A model generated the notes under the pieces. It was not told where the DNA came from, did not search any database, and saw only the letters and a program-made list of their open reading frames with translations. A program made the position numbers and the translations under genes. A stretch of 5,995 bases of DNA from positions 1 to 5,995 of the forward strand of contig CANQBT010000116.1 of the NCBI GenBank assembly GCA_947589405.1, written 5' to 3'. This DNA is from an uncultured Clostridia bacterium. GTDB lineage: Bacteria > Bacillota > Clostridia > Lachnospirales > CAG-274. Below are positions 1-5,886 of the stretch, one piece after another; the stretch's first letter is position 1, and each line of letters begins with the position of its first letter.

Positions 1-86
1 TTACATTTGTTGATATTTGCATTATTGCCAAGAAGGACTTGTTTTATACTGTTTACACAAAAATTTTTAATGGCTCTATCTATCAT
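1..86 (-). CDS. Partial N-terminus of a leftward gene, possibly a MoxR-type AAA ATPase
   Basis: This is an open frame from an ATG at 84-86 (minus strand) that stays open for 28 codons to the left edge, so only the N-terminus is visible. Support comes mainly from position: it starts about 14 nt after the predicted start of the strong promoter at 107-135. The stretch IKQVLLGNNANI resembles the region just before the Walker A motif in MoxR-family ATPases, where a pattern like I-x-x-V-I-V-G-x-x-x-x-I is usual. No catalytic motif is reached, so the family call is an inference from a few residues. No Shine-Dalgarno sequence precedes the ATG, and an in-frame TAA at 105-107 rules out a longer N-terminus with an upstream ATG, GTG or TTG. 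The real start could instead lie further left, with this stretch being leader RNA. Confidence 0.35.
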   Translation of the reverse strand, partial: MIDRAIKNFCVNSIKQVLLGNNANINKC

Positions 87-106
87 GCGTATAATGATTT
101 GCTTTT

Positions 107-135
107 ATTATACCAAAACATCTTTTGTCTTTCAA
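107..135 (-). promoter_or_regulatory. Sigma-A promoter reading leftward out of the window
   Basis: On the minus strand a -35 box TTGAAA (130-135) is followed by exactly 17 bp and a perfect -10 box TATAAT (107-112). The TG two bases upstream of the -10 makes it an extended -10. The expected transcription start is near position 100. It lies just downstream of the operon terminator at 194-240, so it starts a new leftward transcription unit whose gene is mostly outside the window. Confidence 0.75.
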
Positions 136-193
136 CACAAACAGATATGATGTTGGCGCCTTAATGCTTGTAAAACTTGTGATAAAGACCGTT

Positions 194-240
194 AAAAAAA
201 GCCTGTCTGCAAATGCCGTTTTATAAGCATTTGCAGCAGG
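194..240 (-). terminator. Rho-independent terminator of the tsaE-tsaB-rimI-protease operon
   Basis: Arms at 227-240 and 202-216 pair over 14 bp (a perfect 10-bp core CTGCAAATGC/GCATTTGCAG plus CCTG/CAGG) with one bulged base at 206 and a 10-nt loop. On the minus-strand transcript the hairpin is followed, after one C, by seven U residues (194-200). It begins 11 bp beyond the stop codon of the Lon-like protease gene. The U run is on one side only, so it acts leftward. Confidence 0.9.
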
Positions 241-251
241 ACTCTTTATTA

Positions 252-2642
252 TCAGTTTACACTTTTCTTATAATAGTTCTTAAGTCTGTCATAGACAAGA
301 GCGTGAACGCTATCTTTTGTATAGCCTCCTCTTGAAAGACGCTTACCTGCCTTTCTTCCCATAAGCAATTCAATTCCGTCGTCTATGGTTTCTATGGTAT
401 ATATATGGAATTCACCTTTTTTAACAGAGCTTATGACCTCATCCTTGAGCACAAGATCCTTTACGTTTGACTTTGGAATGATACAGCCCTGTTTTCCTGT
501 AAATCCTCTTGCCATACACACGTCATAGAAGCCCTCTATCTTATAGGTAACTCCTCCTATAGGCTGTATCTCTCCCTTTTGGTTCATGCTGCCTGTAACG
601 GAAAGCTCTTGATCAATGGGAAGTGAGCTTAGGCTTGATATGATTGCATAGGTTTCCGCAGAAGATGCGCTGTCTCCGTCAACACCGCTGTAGCTTTGCT
701 CAAAGCATATGCGGCAGCTTAGCGTAAGAGGGAAATCCTGCGCATACTTGCTTCCCAGATAGCCTGTAAGTACCTGTACGCCTTTATCATGTACCGAACC
801 GCTCATTTCAGCTTCCTTTTCGATATTGACGATACCTGCCTTTCCCGTATATGTGCTTGCGGTGATCCTTGTGGGCATACCAAATGTATAATTACCCATT
901 TCCATAACGCAAAGTCCGTTTATCTGCCCTATCTTTTCACCTTTGGTATCTATCATTATTTCATTGTCGTTTATCATGCGGCTGTACTTTTGAGCATATA
1001 TCCCAACTCTTTCTTTTCTTTTGCTTACAGCCTTTTTTATATGCTTATCGGATATGGATTTTGATCCGTCCATAGCTGCCCACGCATTTGCTTCTTCCAT
1101 AATATCGCCAAGTATACCGAATCTGGCAGAAAGCTTATCCTGTCTTTCAGCCAGTCTTACAGAGCATTCTATAAGTTCGCAAATCGCCTTCTTGCTTATG
1201 GGCAGTATATTTTTCCTCTGAACATAATTTTGTATGAAGCCTATATATGCGCTTATGTTTTCCTTAGAATAATCCATTTCATAATCGAACATAGCACATA
1301 TCCTGAACAGTCTTTCAAAATCGTCATCATAGTTCTTTATAAGCTCATAGTACAGCATTGAGCCTACAATTATGATCTTCACATCTATATCTGCCGTTTC
1401 GGGCTGTATCCCTGCAACTGCAAGGCCTCCAAGCTGATACTCCTTCATGGGCTCGATCGTCACCTTGTTTGTTCTGATGGCTTTTTTAAGAGTTTCCCAA
1501 ACAAAAAGATTGTTAAAAATATCAAATGCATGGAAAATAAGATAACCGCCGTTTGCCTTGTGAAGAAGTCCGGGCTTTATTTTCATGAAATCCGTTACAA
1601 GATTTCCGTTTTCATTGCCGTATTCTATTTCGCCTACAAGATTACAATACGTAGGGTTGTAATCCACTATGACAGGAGCGCCCTTAAGTGAGCTGTTGTC
1701 CACGATCAGATTGACATCGTATCTGCCCATAAATTCCTCACGGCTTTTCTTCTGAGGCCAGGGTATAACGGAAGAAAGAGGATCGTCCTGCCTGTCTGAC
1801 CCATCTGAGGAAAAGCTGTCCAAATTCTCAAGTATATCTTCCTTTACGGAAGAAAGATAACGGCTTACAGCTTTATTGTCAATATATTTTTCCTGTATTC
1901 GTCCAAAAAAATGACCTACGGTCATAAGACCTGTATTGTATTCCATTTCGTCCAGCTGACTCTGTGAAGCCATATCTATTTCTTTTATAAGCTTCATTGT
2001 CTTGCCTGCAAGCTCATGTACCTCGTCTGAACCTGCGGATATTTCATCTTTAACATTTTCGTCAAGCTCTTCAAACTCCTCCTCGCTTATGGTCTTGCCA
2101 TCGACTATAGGAAGAAAATATATTGAACCGTTTCCGCCTATCTTGACTCCGAAATTAAATTCCTTTGCCGCTTCAGTAAGCTCTTTTACGGCTTCGTCCT
2201 TATCCCGCTGAGCGGATTTAAGTATTCTTTCTCTGCTCTCCTCATATTCGGAAGAAGAGAATGCCTTTGGCAGCTCAATGTTAAGCTGATTTATAAGCTC
2301 GCCCATATCCTCCTTAAGCTCTTTTCCCATACCTGCCTTAAGCTTTAAAAGCTTTGGTATACTTTCATTTGCAAAATCCAGAACATAGCACATATCATCA
2401 GGCGTCTTTTCCTTTTCCGCCATCTCTCTTGCAAATCTTTCGGCAAAAGTAGTCCTACCGCTGGCAGACAGTCCTGCCACATAAATATTATATCCTTTGC
2501 TTTTTATTGAAAGGCCCAGCCTGAGAGCTTCTGCGCCGTTAGGCTGTCCTATGATTCCATCATCATATTGGCTGCTGTCAAAATTTATATCCGAATAATT
2601 GCAAAATTTTTTCAGCTGTCTGTAATTTAACTCTTTGATCAT
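252..2642 (-). CDS. Lon-family ATP-dependent protease (AAA_32 / Lon C-terminal type, S16 peptidase)
   Basis: This 796-residue protein has an N-terminal AAA-type ATPase region and a C-terminal Lon-type Ser/Lys protease domain; it is predicted to be cytoplasmic because no signal peptide or membrane segment is visible. The Walker A is GLSASGRT (residues 57-64), with Arg in place of the usual Lys; related Lon-like proteins often have Arg there. Residues about 100-290 form a charged, helix-rich insertion. ANGGYLIFHAFDIF (363-376) sits where Walker B is expected but lacks the classical Asp-Glu pair. The protease domain is roughly 560-765. Catalytic Ser is S658 in DGDSAS and Lys is K701 in VTYKIEGF, 43 residues apart as in E. 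coli Lon (S679/K722). It lacks the N-terminal substrate-binding domain of LonA, and no membrane anchor like that of archaeal LonB is seen. The start is supported by GGAGGTG at 2648-2654, 5 nt upstream. It is the last gene of the operon, 15 bp after rimI. Substrates are unknown. Confidence 0.9.
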   Translation of the reverse strand: MIKELNYRQLKKFCNYSDINFDSSQYDDGIIGQPNGAEALRLGLSIKSKGYNIYVAGLSASGRTTFAERFAREMAEKEKTPDDMCYVLDFANESIPKLLKLKAGMGKELKEDMGELINQLNIELPKAFSSSEYEESRERILKSAQRDKDEAVKELTEAAKEFNFGVKIGGNGSIYFLPIVDGKTISEEEFEELDENVKDEISAGSDEVHELAGKTMKLIKEIDMASQSQLDEMEYNTGLMTVGHFFGRIQEKYIDNKAVSRYLSSVKEDILENLDSFSSDGSDRQDDPLSSVIPWPQKKSREEFMGRYDVNLIVDNSSLKGAPVIVDYNPTYCNLVGEIEYGNENGNLVTDFMKIKPGLLHKANGGYLIFHAFDIFNNLFVWETLKKAIRTNKVTIEPMKEYQLGGLAVAGIQPETADIDVKIIIVGSMLYYELIKNYDDDFERLFRICAMFDYEMDYSKENISAYIGFIQNYVQRKNILPISKKAICELIECSVRLAERQDKLSARFGILGDIMEEANAWAAMDGSKSISDKHIKKAVSKRKERVGIYAQKYSRMINDNEIMIDTKGEKIGQINGLCVMEMGNYTFGMPTRITASTYTGKAGIVNIEKEAEMSGSVHDKGVQVLTGYLGSKYAQDFPLTLSCRICFEQSYSGVDGDSASSAETYAIISSLSSLPIDQELSVTGSMNQKGEIQPIGGVTYKIEGFYDVCMARGFTGKQGCIIPKSNVKDLVLKDEVISSVKKGEFHIYTIETIDDGIELLMGRKAGKRLSRGGYTKDSVHALVYDRLKNYYKKSVN

Positions 2643-2657
2643 AACAACACCTCCGTT

Positions 2658-3116
2658 TTATCTCAGAATATCCTCCTCTGCAATAAGGTATTTCCACATT
2701 ATAAGGGCATCCTCCTTGTTGTCTGCATAATATTCGGGACGTATTCCTTCAAGTATAAAACCGTTATTTCTGTAAAGCGCCTGAGCCGCAGTATTACTTT
2801 TGCGCACCTCAAGCGTCAGTCCTATCATTTCTTTTTCCTCAGCGATTTCAATAAGGGTCTTTACAATAGCATCGCCTATACCCTCTCGTCTGCGTTTACT
2901 GTGAACGGCTATGTTTGTGATATGCCCTTCCGTTACAACATGCCACATACCTCCATAGCCCCATACATGGCCGTCCTCCTCTGCAACAACATATATAGCC
3001 AGCTTGTTGGAAAGCTCCTGTTCAAATGCCCTCCTGCTCCATGGCAGAGAAAAGCAATCCTTTTCTATTTCAACGATCTCGTCCAGATGACTTTTATTCA
3101 TGAGCACTATCTGCAT
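2658..3116 (-). CDS. rimI: RimI-type GNAT N-alpha-acetyltransferase
   Basis: This 152-residue GNAT-fold enzyme is predicted to transfer acetyl from acetyl-CoA to a protein N-terminus; the E. coli family member acetylates ribosomal protein S18. The RimI hallmark PWS with FEQEL lies near residues 25-35. The acetyl-CoA loop R-x-x-G-x-G is at R76-G81 (RREGIG). LEVRKSN gives a glutamate at 103 and AQALY a tyrosine at 115, the same positions as the proposed catalytic residues of enterobacterial RimI. The C-terminal YYADNKEDALIMWK (129-142) is also typical. Length is close to the family's usual 148-150. The ATG at 3116 is preceded by GGAGG (3123-3127) at 6 nt, inside the end of tsaB, so rimI overlaps tsaB by 23 bp and is probably translationally coupled to it. 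Substrate identity is inferred; broader N-acetylation is possible. Confidence 0.93.
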   Translation of the reverse strand: MQIVLMNKSHLDEIVEIEKDCFSLPWSRRAFEQELSNKLAIYVVAEEDGHVWGYGGMWHVVTEGHITNIAVHSKRRREGIGDAIVKTLIEIAEEKEMIGLTLEVRKSNTAAQALYRNNGFILEGIRPEYYADNKEDALIMWKYLIAEEDILR

Positions 3117-3798
3117 TTTTTTCCTCCAGCTCTCTTTCTGCCTGAGATTTTCTCAGATACATTATTTCAAGATCATTGGGAGCCACAGCCATATCAGTTC
3201 TCTCTAATGCCAGCGCTCCTATACAGGCAGCCCTCTGCATATTGGAGCATATGGGAGCAAATGAAAAATCGCTGCTGCATTTTTCTATTTCTTCTCTGAA
3301 TACAGGCACTCCGTCTCCCAAAAAAACAGCGCTTTCATCAAGGGAAGCCACATAAGACAAAAGCTCCCTTATATCACATGCCATATATTCCGCAACTCTT
3401 TCAAAGCCTTCGGCGCATGAATATATACTTGTATATACCTGATTTCTTCTTGCATCCATAATGGGAACGACCAGCTTATCGCTGCCGTACATATTATAGG
3501 CAAGCCCATCGAGAGTAGGTATCGGTATTATTTTTATTCCAAGTCCATGCGCAAGTCCCTTTGCGGTAGCGGCGCCTATCCTCAGCCCGGTAAAGCTGCC
3601 CGGACCACAGGCACAGGCTATATAGTCAATATCCGACATATCCAGCTCTGTTATATTCTTAATATGCTCTATCATAGGCATTAGTGTTTGGGAATGTGTA
3701 ATTTTATAATTTGTCGTAAACTCTGCAATGGTTTTGTTTTCATCTACAAGGGCAGCGCTTGCCACAAGTCCCGTCGAATCCAAAGCAAGTATTTTCAT
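3094..3798 (-). CDS. tsaB: TsaB, tRNA t6A37 threonylcarbamoyltransferase complex subunit
   Basis: This 234-residue protein of the ASKHA (Kae1/TsaD-like) fold is the bacterial partner that dimerises with TsaD and binds TsaE to install threonylcarbamoyl on A37 of ANN-decoding tRNAs. Visible family signatures are ILALDST at the N-terminus (3-9), THSQTLMPMI (34-43), the strongly diagnostic GPGSFTGLRIG (65-75), DARRNQVY (115-122) and YLRKSQAE near the C-terminus (214-221). Length is typical of Firmicute TsaB. TsaB is considered catalytically inactive and structural. Its ATG directly follows the TAA of tsaE with no bases between, and its Shine-Dalgarno sequence GAGGTG (3805-3810) lies inside the last codons of tsaE. 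The 3' end overlaps rimI. The partner gene tsaD is not in this window. Confidence 0.95.
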   Translation of the reverse strand: MKILALDSTGLVASAALVDENKTIAEFTTNYKITHSQTLMPMIEHIKNITELDMSDIDYIACACGPGSFTGLRIGAATAKGLAHGLGIKIIPIPTLDGLAYNMYGSDKLVVPIMDARRNQVYTSIYSCAEGFERVAEYMACDIRELLSYVASLDESAVFLGDGVPVFREEIEKCSSDFSFAPICSNMQRAACIGALALERTDMAVAPNDLEIMYLRKSQAERELEEKNADSAHE

Positions 3799-4221
3799 TT
3801 ATTTCACCTCTATCCTTCTGTAGCAGACATCTTCCCTTGTCAGATCCTTTTCAATGGTTATCCATACTGCATTTTGGGGTATGATGTCCTCTATAAGCTC
3901 AGCCCATTCTATAAGACAAACTCCATCTCCGTCTATATATTCCTCATAGCCTATGTCATACATTTCATCACAGCTGCCTATTCTGTACACATCAAAATGA
4001 TACAGCGGGAGCCTGCCCTCCGTATACTCATTTATTATGGTGAAGGTAGGGCTTGTAATATGGCTGCTTATGCCCAGTCCTTCCGCAAAGCCCTTTGTAA
4101 AGACTGTTTTTCCCGTACCAAGATCGCCCTTAAGGCAATATACATCTCCGACACTTGCTTTTTTTCCAAGTTCACAGCCTATTTTTCTTGTTTCATTTTC
4201 GTTATAGGTTTCATATGTCAT
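3799..4221 (-). CDS. tsaE: TsaE, P-loop ATPase of tRNA t6A37 synthesis
   Basis: This 140-residue cytoplasmic P-loop NTPase stimulates or resets the TsaB-TsaD complex during t6A37 formation. Walker A is GDLGTGKT (residues 32-39). SPTF (57-60), YHFDVYR (74-80, with D77) and LIEWAE (103-108, Walker B-like) are the family's conserved blocks, and the protein covers the whole family. I start it at the ATG at 4219-4221 and not at the in-frame ATG at 4266. The shorter N-terminus (MTYETYNENET) matches normal TsaE proteins, GGGAG at 4231-4235 is 9 nt upstream, and the longer start lies inside the promoter spacer. It is the first gene of the operon and its stop codon abuts the tsaB start. Confidence 0.95.
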   Translation of the reverse strand: MTYETYNENETRKIGCELGKKASVGDVYCLKGDLGTGKTVFTKGFAEGLGISSHITSPTFTIINEYTEGRLPLYHFDVYRIGSCDEMYDIGYEEYIDGDGVCLIEWAELIEDIIPQNAVWITIEKDLTREDVCYRRIEVK

Positions 4222-4230
4222 ATCATCATT

Positions 4231-4235
4231 CTCCC
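4231..4235 (-). promoter_or_regulatory. Ribosome binding site that fixes the tsaE start
   Basis: GGGAG on the minus strand lies 9 nt before the ATG at 4221. It sits within the predicted 20-nt leader of the operon transcript. There is no comparable site before the in-frame ATG at 4266. Confidence 0.65.
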
Positions 4236-4248
4236 AATATATTGTATT

Positions 4249-4277
4249 ATAATAACACATTAACATAATTTTTGCAA
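4249..4277 (-). promoter_or_regulatory. Promoter of the tsaE-tsaB-rimI-protease operon
   Basis: On the minus strand TTGCAA (4272-4277) is followed by 17 bp and TATTAT (4249-4254), with TGT immediately upstream of the -10 giving an extended -10. The predicted start is near 4242, leaving a leader of about 20 nt before tsaE. The -35 is imperfect (4 of 6), but the spacing, the TG and the position between a terminator and the first gene support the call. Confidence 0.6.
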
Positions 4278-4288
4278 TATAAGCAGAA

Positions 4289-4331
4289 AATAAATTAAAA
4301 GGACAACAAATACAGAAAATATTTGCTGTCC
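4289..4331 (-). terminator. Rho-independent terminator of the zinc-ribbon gene
   Basis: Arms 4320-4331 and 4301-4312 form a 12-bp stem with a 7-nt loop, and the transcript continues as UUUUAAUUUAUUUU. In the minus-strand RNA all 12 positions pair, one of them as a G-U wobble. In plus-strand RNA that position is an A-C mismatch, so the element favours leftward use. It lies 12 bp past the zinc-ribbon stop codon and insulates that gene from the tsaE promoter. Confidence 0.8.
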
Positions 4332-4343
4332 CGATTATGGTTA

Positions 4344-4895
4344 TTATTGCTGCTCTGCCGTTTCGTTCTCATTCTGCTGCTCCAGCGCTTTTCCGCACTT
4401 AATACAAAAATTGGCGCCTTTAGTATTGACCTGACCGCATGAGCAAATTATCTCATTGGCGGAAGCATTGTTTGGATTATTGGAGGTATTTGGTTTTTTA
4501 CCAACGGGCTTTCCGCATTTTACACAGAACTTTGCATCGGTTTTATTTACATGACCGCAGCTGCATACTTCTGAAACCGAAGGGATAATATCCTTTTTGA
4601 CCCCTGCCATTTCTTCTCCGATAGCCTCTATCTGTTTTTTCAGATCAAGCATATTTTCTTCAATGGTAATGATATTATTAACTATTCCGATGCAATCATC
4701 GAGCTTAATCATGTCTTTCTTATACAGGTCCAGCACAGCCTTTCCAAGCTCTGTGATCATTGTATTTTTTTCTTTTTCCAGATTCTGTACCTGAATATTC
4801 AGCTTGCCCTTTTCTACAAGTAATTTTGAGCTTTCGTTAACAGCGCTTGCGCTTTTGTTTATTCCTGTTACAACTTTATTTAAAAAGCCTGCCAT
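4344..4895 (-). CDS. Uncharacterised helical protein with two C-terminal zinc ribbons
   Basis: I do not recognise a named family for this 183-residue protein. Residues about 1-105 are predicted helical and charged (LNIQVQNLEKEKN and a later IEENMLDLKKQIEAIGEE have coiled-coil character). Two zinc ribbons follow: C111, C113, C124, C127 and C151, C153, C164, C167. Both read CSCG-x-VN-x(3)-A-x-FC-x-x-CGK, exactly 40 residues apart and joined by an Asn/Pro/Ser-rich linker (132-148). The first knuckle is CxC, where the common form is CxxC, in both copies, which suggests an internal duplication. No signal peptide or membrane segment is seen, so it is probably cytoplasmic. The ATG at 4895 has AGGTGG (4902-4907) 6 nt upstream. 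The gene is monocistronic between its own promoter (4957-4985) and terminator (4289-4331). Zinc binding is likely; the role is unknown. Confidence 0.85.
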   Translation of the reverse strand: MAGFLNKVVTGINKSASAVNESSKLLVEKGKLNIQVQNLEKEKNTMITELGKAVLDLYKKDMIKLDDCIGIVNNIITIEENMLDLKKQIEAIGEEMAGVKKDIIPSVSEVCSCGHVNKTDAKFCVKCGKPVGKKPNTSNNPNNASANEIICSCGQVNTKGANFCIKCGKALEQQNENETAEQQ

Positions 4896-4956
4896 ATTGC
4901 TCCACCTCTCAATATATATACTGTTTAATCAATGCTTTTACCGAAGCCTTGACTAA

Positions 4957-4985
4957 ATTATACTATTCGCTCATAAAATTGTCAA
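4957..4985 (-). promoter_or_regulatory. Consensus sigma-A promoter of the zinc-ribbon gene
   Basis: The minus strand shows a perfect TTGACA (4980-4985), a 17-bp spacer and a perfect TATAAT (4957-4962). The predicted start near 4950 gives a leader of about 55 nt before the ATG at 4895. It fires leftward, divergent from the truA promoter. Confidence 0.85.
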
Positions 4986-5012
4986 TTAAAATAATCTCTT
5001 CATTATCTGCAC

Positions 5013-5029
5013 AAGAGTTCCTAACTCTT
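5013..5029. repeat. 17-nt palindrome between the divergent promoters
   Basis: Perfect 7-bp inverted arms AAGAGTT and AACTCTT surround CCT. The element lies 5 bp upstream of the truA -35 box and 27 bp upstream of the zinc-ribbon gene -35 box. No U-tract directly follows on either strand, so a terminator is unlikely. A regulator operator is possible, but a single AT-rich palindrome of this size could also be chance. Confidence 0.4.
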
Positions 5030-5034
5030 TTATG

Positions 5035-5063
5035 TTGATTTTTTAAAGCTATGGGAGTATACT
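5035..5063 (+). promoter_or_regulatory. Promoter of truA
   Basis: TTGATT (5035-5040), a 17-bp spacer and TATACT (5058-5063) precede truA, predicting a start near 5070 and a leader of about 16 nt that contains the GAGG ribosome binding site (5076-5079). The -35 matches consensus at 4 of 6 positions and the -10 at 5 of 6. Confidence 0.6.
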
Positions 5064-5085
5064 TAAATAAAAAACGAGGTATAAA

Positions 5086-5814
5086 ATGAACTACAAAATA
5101 ACAATACAGTACGAGGGCACAAGATATGCCGGCTGGCAAAGGCAAAAGTCCACTCCCGACACTATACAGGGTATTATAGAAAACGCTGTGTATGAAGCCT
5201 TTGGAGAAAGAGTTGAAATAAACGGTTCCGGCAGAACAGATGCAGGCGCTCACGCTGTGGGACAGACGGCAAATTTCAAGCTGTCACAGGAATATGATGA
5301 CATAATGAACAGACTCAATGAGATATTGCCCTCCGACATTAAGATAACACAATGCCATGCCGTAAATGAAAGATTCCATGCCAGGCTCAATGCCAAAGCA
5401 AAAACATATATATATAAAATAGATGTAGGGAAAAAGCCCGATGTATTTACAAGAAGGACTGTAAATCATTTTCCCTTTGACGTAAACATTGACAATATGA
5501 AAAAGGCTGCCGCCTATATGACGGGAGAAAAGGATTTCAAAGCCTTCTGTTCCAATAAGAGGACCAAAAAATCTACAGTCAGAACGATTTACTCCATAGA
5601 CATTGAGCAAAAGGGTACAGAGATCACATTTACATACAAGGGCAGCGGTTTTCTATACAATATGGTAAGGATAATGACAGGGACCCTTCTGGACGCAGGA
5701 ACAGGTAAAATACAGCCTGAATACGTTGAAGAAATAATTATATCAAAAGACCGTTCCAAAGCGGGAATTACAATGCCGCCAAGAGGACTTACTCTTGTAA
5801 GTGTGGAATATTGA
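5086..5814 (+). CDS. truA: tRNA pseudouridine(38-40) synthase TruA
   Basis: This 242-residue enzyme isomerises uridine to pseudouridine at positions 38-40 of the tRNA anticodon arm; the family acts in the cytoplasm as a homodimer. The N-terminal YEGTRYAGWQRQ (9-20) and the catalytic block GSGRTDAGAHA (47-57), with nucleophile D52, are clear (equivalent to D60 in E. coli). RFHARLNAKAKTYIY (96-110), GSGFLYNMVRIMTGTLL (186-202) and PPRGLTL (231-237) are the other conserved blocks, so both repeats of the fold are complete. Length is normal for Firmicutes. The ATG is preceded by GAGG (5076-5079) at 6 nt. In many Firmicutes truA follows ECF-transporter genes or precedes rplM; here it stands alone, divergent from the zinc-ribbon gene. 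I see no GC-rich terminator after the stop, so readthrough into the next gene is possible. Confidence 0.97.
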   Translation: MNYKITIQYEGTRYAGWQRQKSTPDTIQGIIENAVYEAFGERVEINGSGRTDAGAHAVGQTANFKLSQEYDDIMNRLNEILPSDIKITQCHAVNERFHARLNAKAKTYIYKIDVGKKPDVFTRRTVNHFPFDVNIDNMKKAAAYMTGEKDFKAFCSNKRTKKSTVRTIYSIDIEQKGTEITFTYKGSGFLYNMVRIMTGTLLDAGTGKIQPEYVEEIIISKDRSKAGITMPPRGLTLVSVEY

Positions 5815-5822
5815 AATAGTTG

Positions 5823-5851
5823 TTGAAAAAATATATATTTTGTGATTAAAT
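5823..5851 (+). promoter_or_regulatory. Weak candidate promoter for the UDP-GlcNAc epimerase gene
   Basis: In the 72-bp gap, TTGAAA (5823-5828) is followed by 17 bp and TTAAAT (5846-5851) with a TGA extended -10 element. The -10 lacks the important second-position A, and the gap is so AT-rich that chance matches are expected. Readthrough from truA is the alternative. Confidence 0.35.
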
Positions 5852-5886
5852 AAGAATAAGAATAATTTTTTACGAGGTGTTTTCAT

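Noticed and set aside
84..152. A 21-codon plus-strand open frame starting at 85
   Set aside because: It has no ribosome binding site, lies across the leftward promoter and encodes nothing recognisable.
2901..3299. A 132-codon plus-strand open frame over rimI and tsaB
   Set aside because: It overlaps two well-supported genes on the other strand and shows no domain, promoter or ribosome binding site.
4246..4251. A perfect TATAAT as the -10 of the tsaE operon
   Set aside because: Paired with TTGCAA the spacer would be 20 bp, and no -35 fits at 17 bp. The overlapping TATTAT at 4249-4254 gives 17 bp and an extended -10.
3688..4263. A 191-codon open frame on the plus strand
   Set aside because: It is antisense to tsaE and the start of tsaB, which have clear family motifs. 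The translation is rich in Cys, Ile, Tyr and Phe, as expected from the opposite strand, and there is no ribosome binding site.
4911..4920. TATATATATT as a second -10 for the zinc-ribbon gene
   Set aside because: No -35-like hexamer lies at 16-18 bp upstream, and the perfect promoter at 4957-4985 already explains the gene.
4963..5253. A 96-codon minus-strand open frame across the start of truA
   Set aside because: It is antisense to the catalytic part of truA and runs through the divergent promoters, with no recognisable motif.
5828..5841. Palindrome AAAATATATATTTT after truA as a terminator
   Set aside because: The stem is purely A-T and has no strong U-tract, so it would be too unstable; such palindromes arise by chance in AT-rich gaps.
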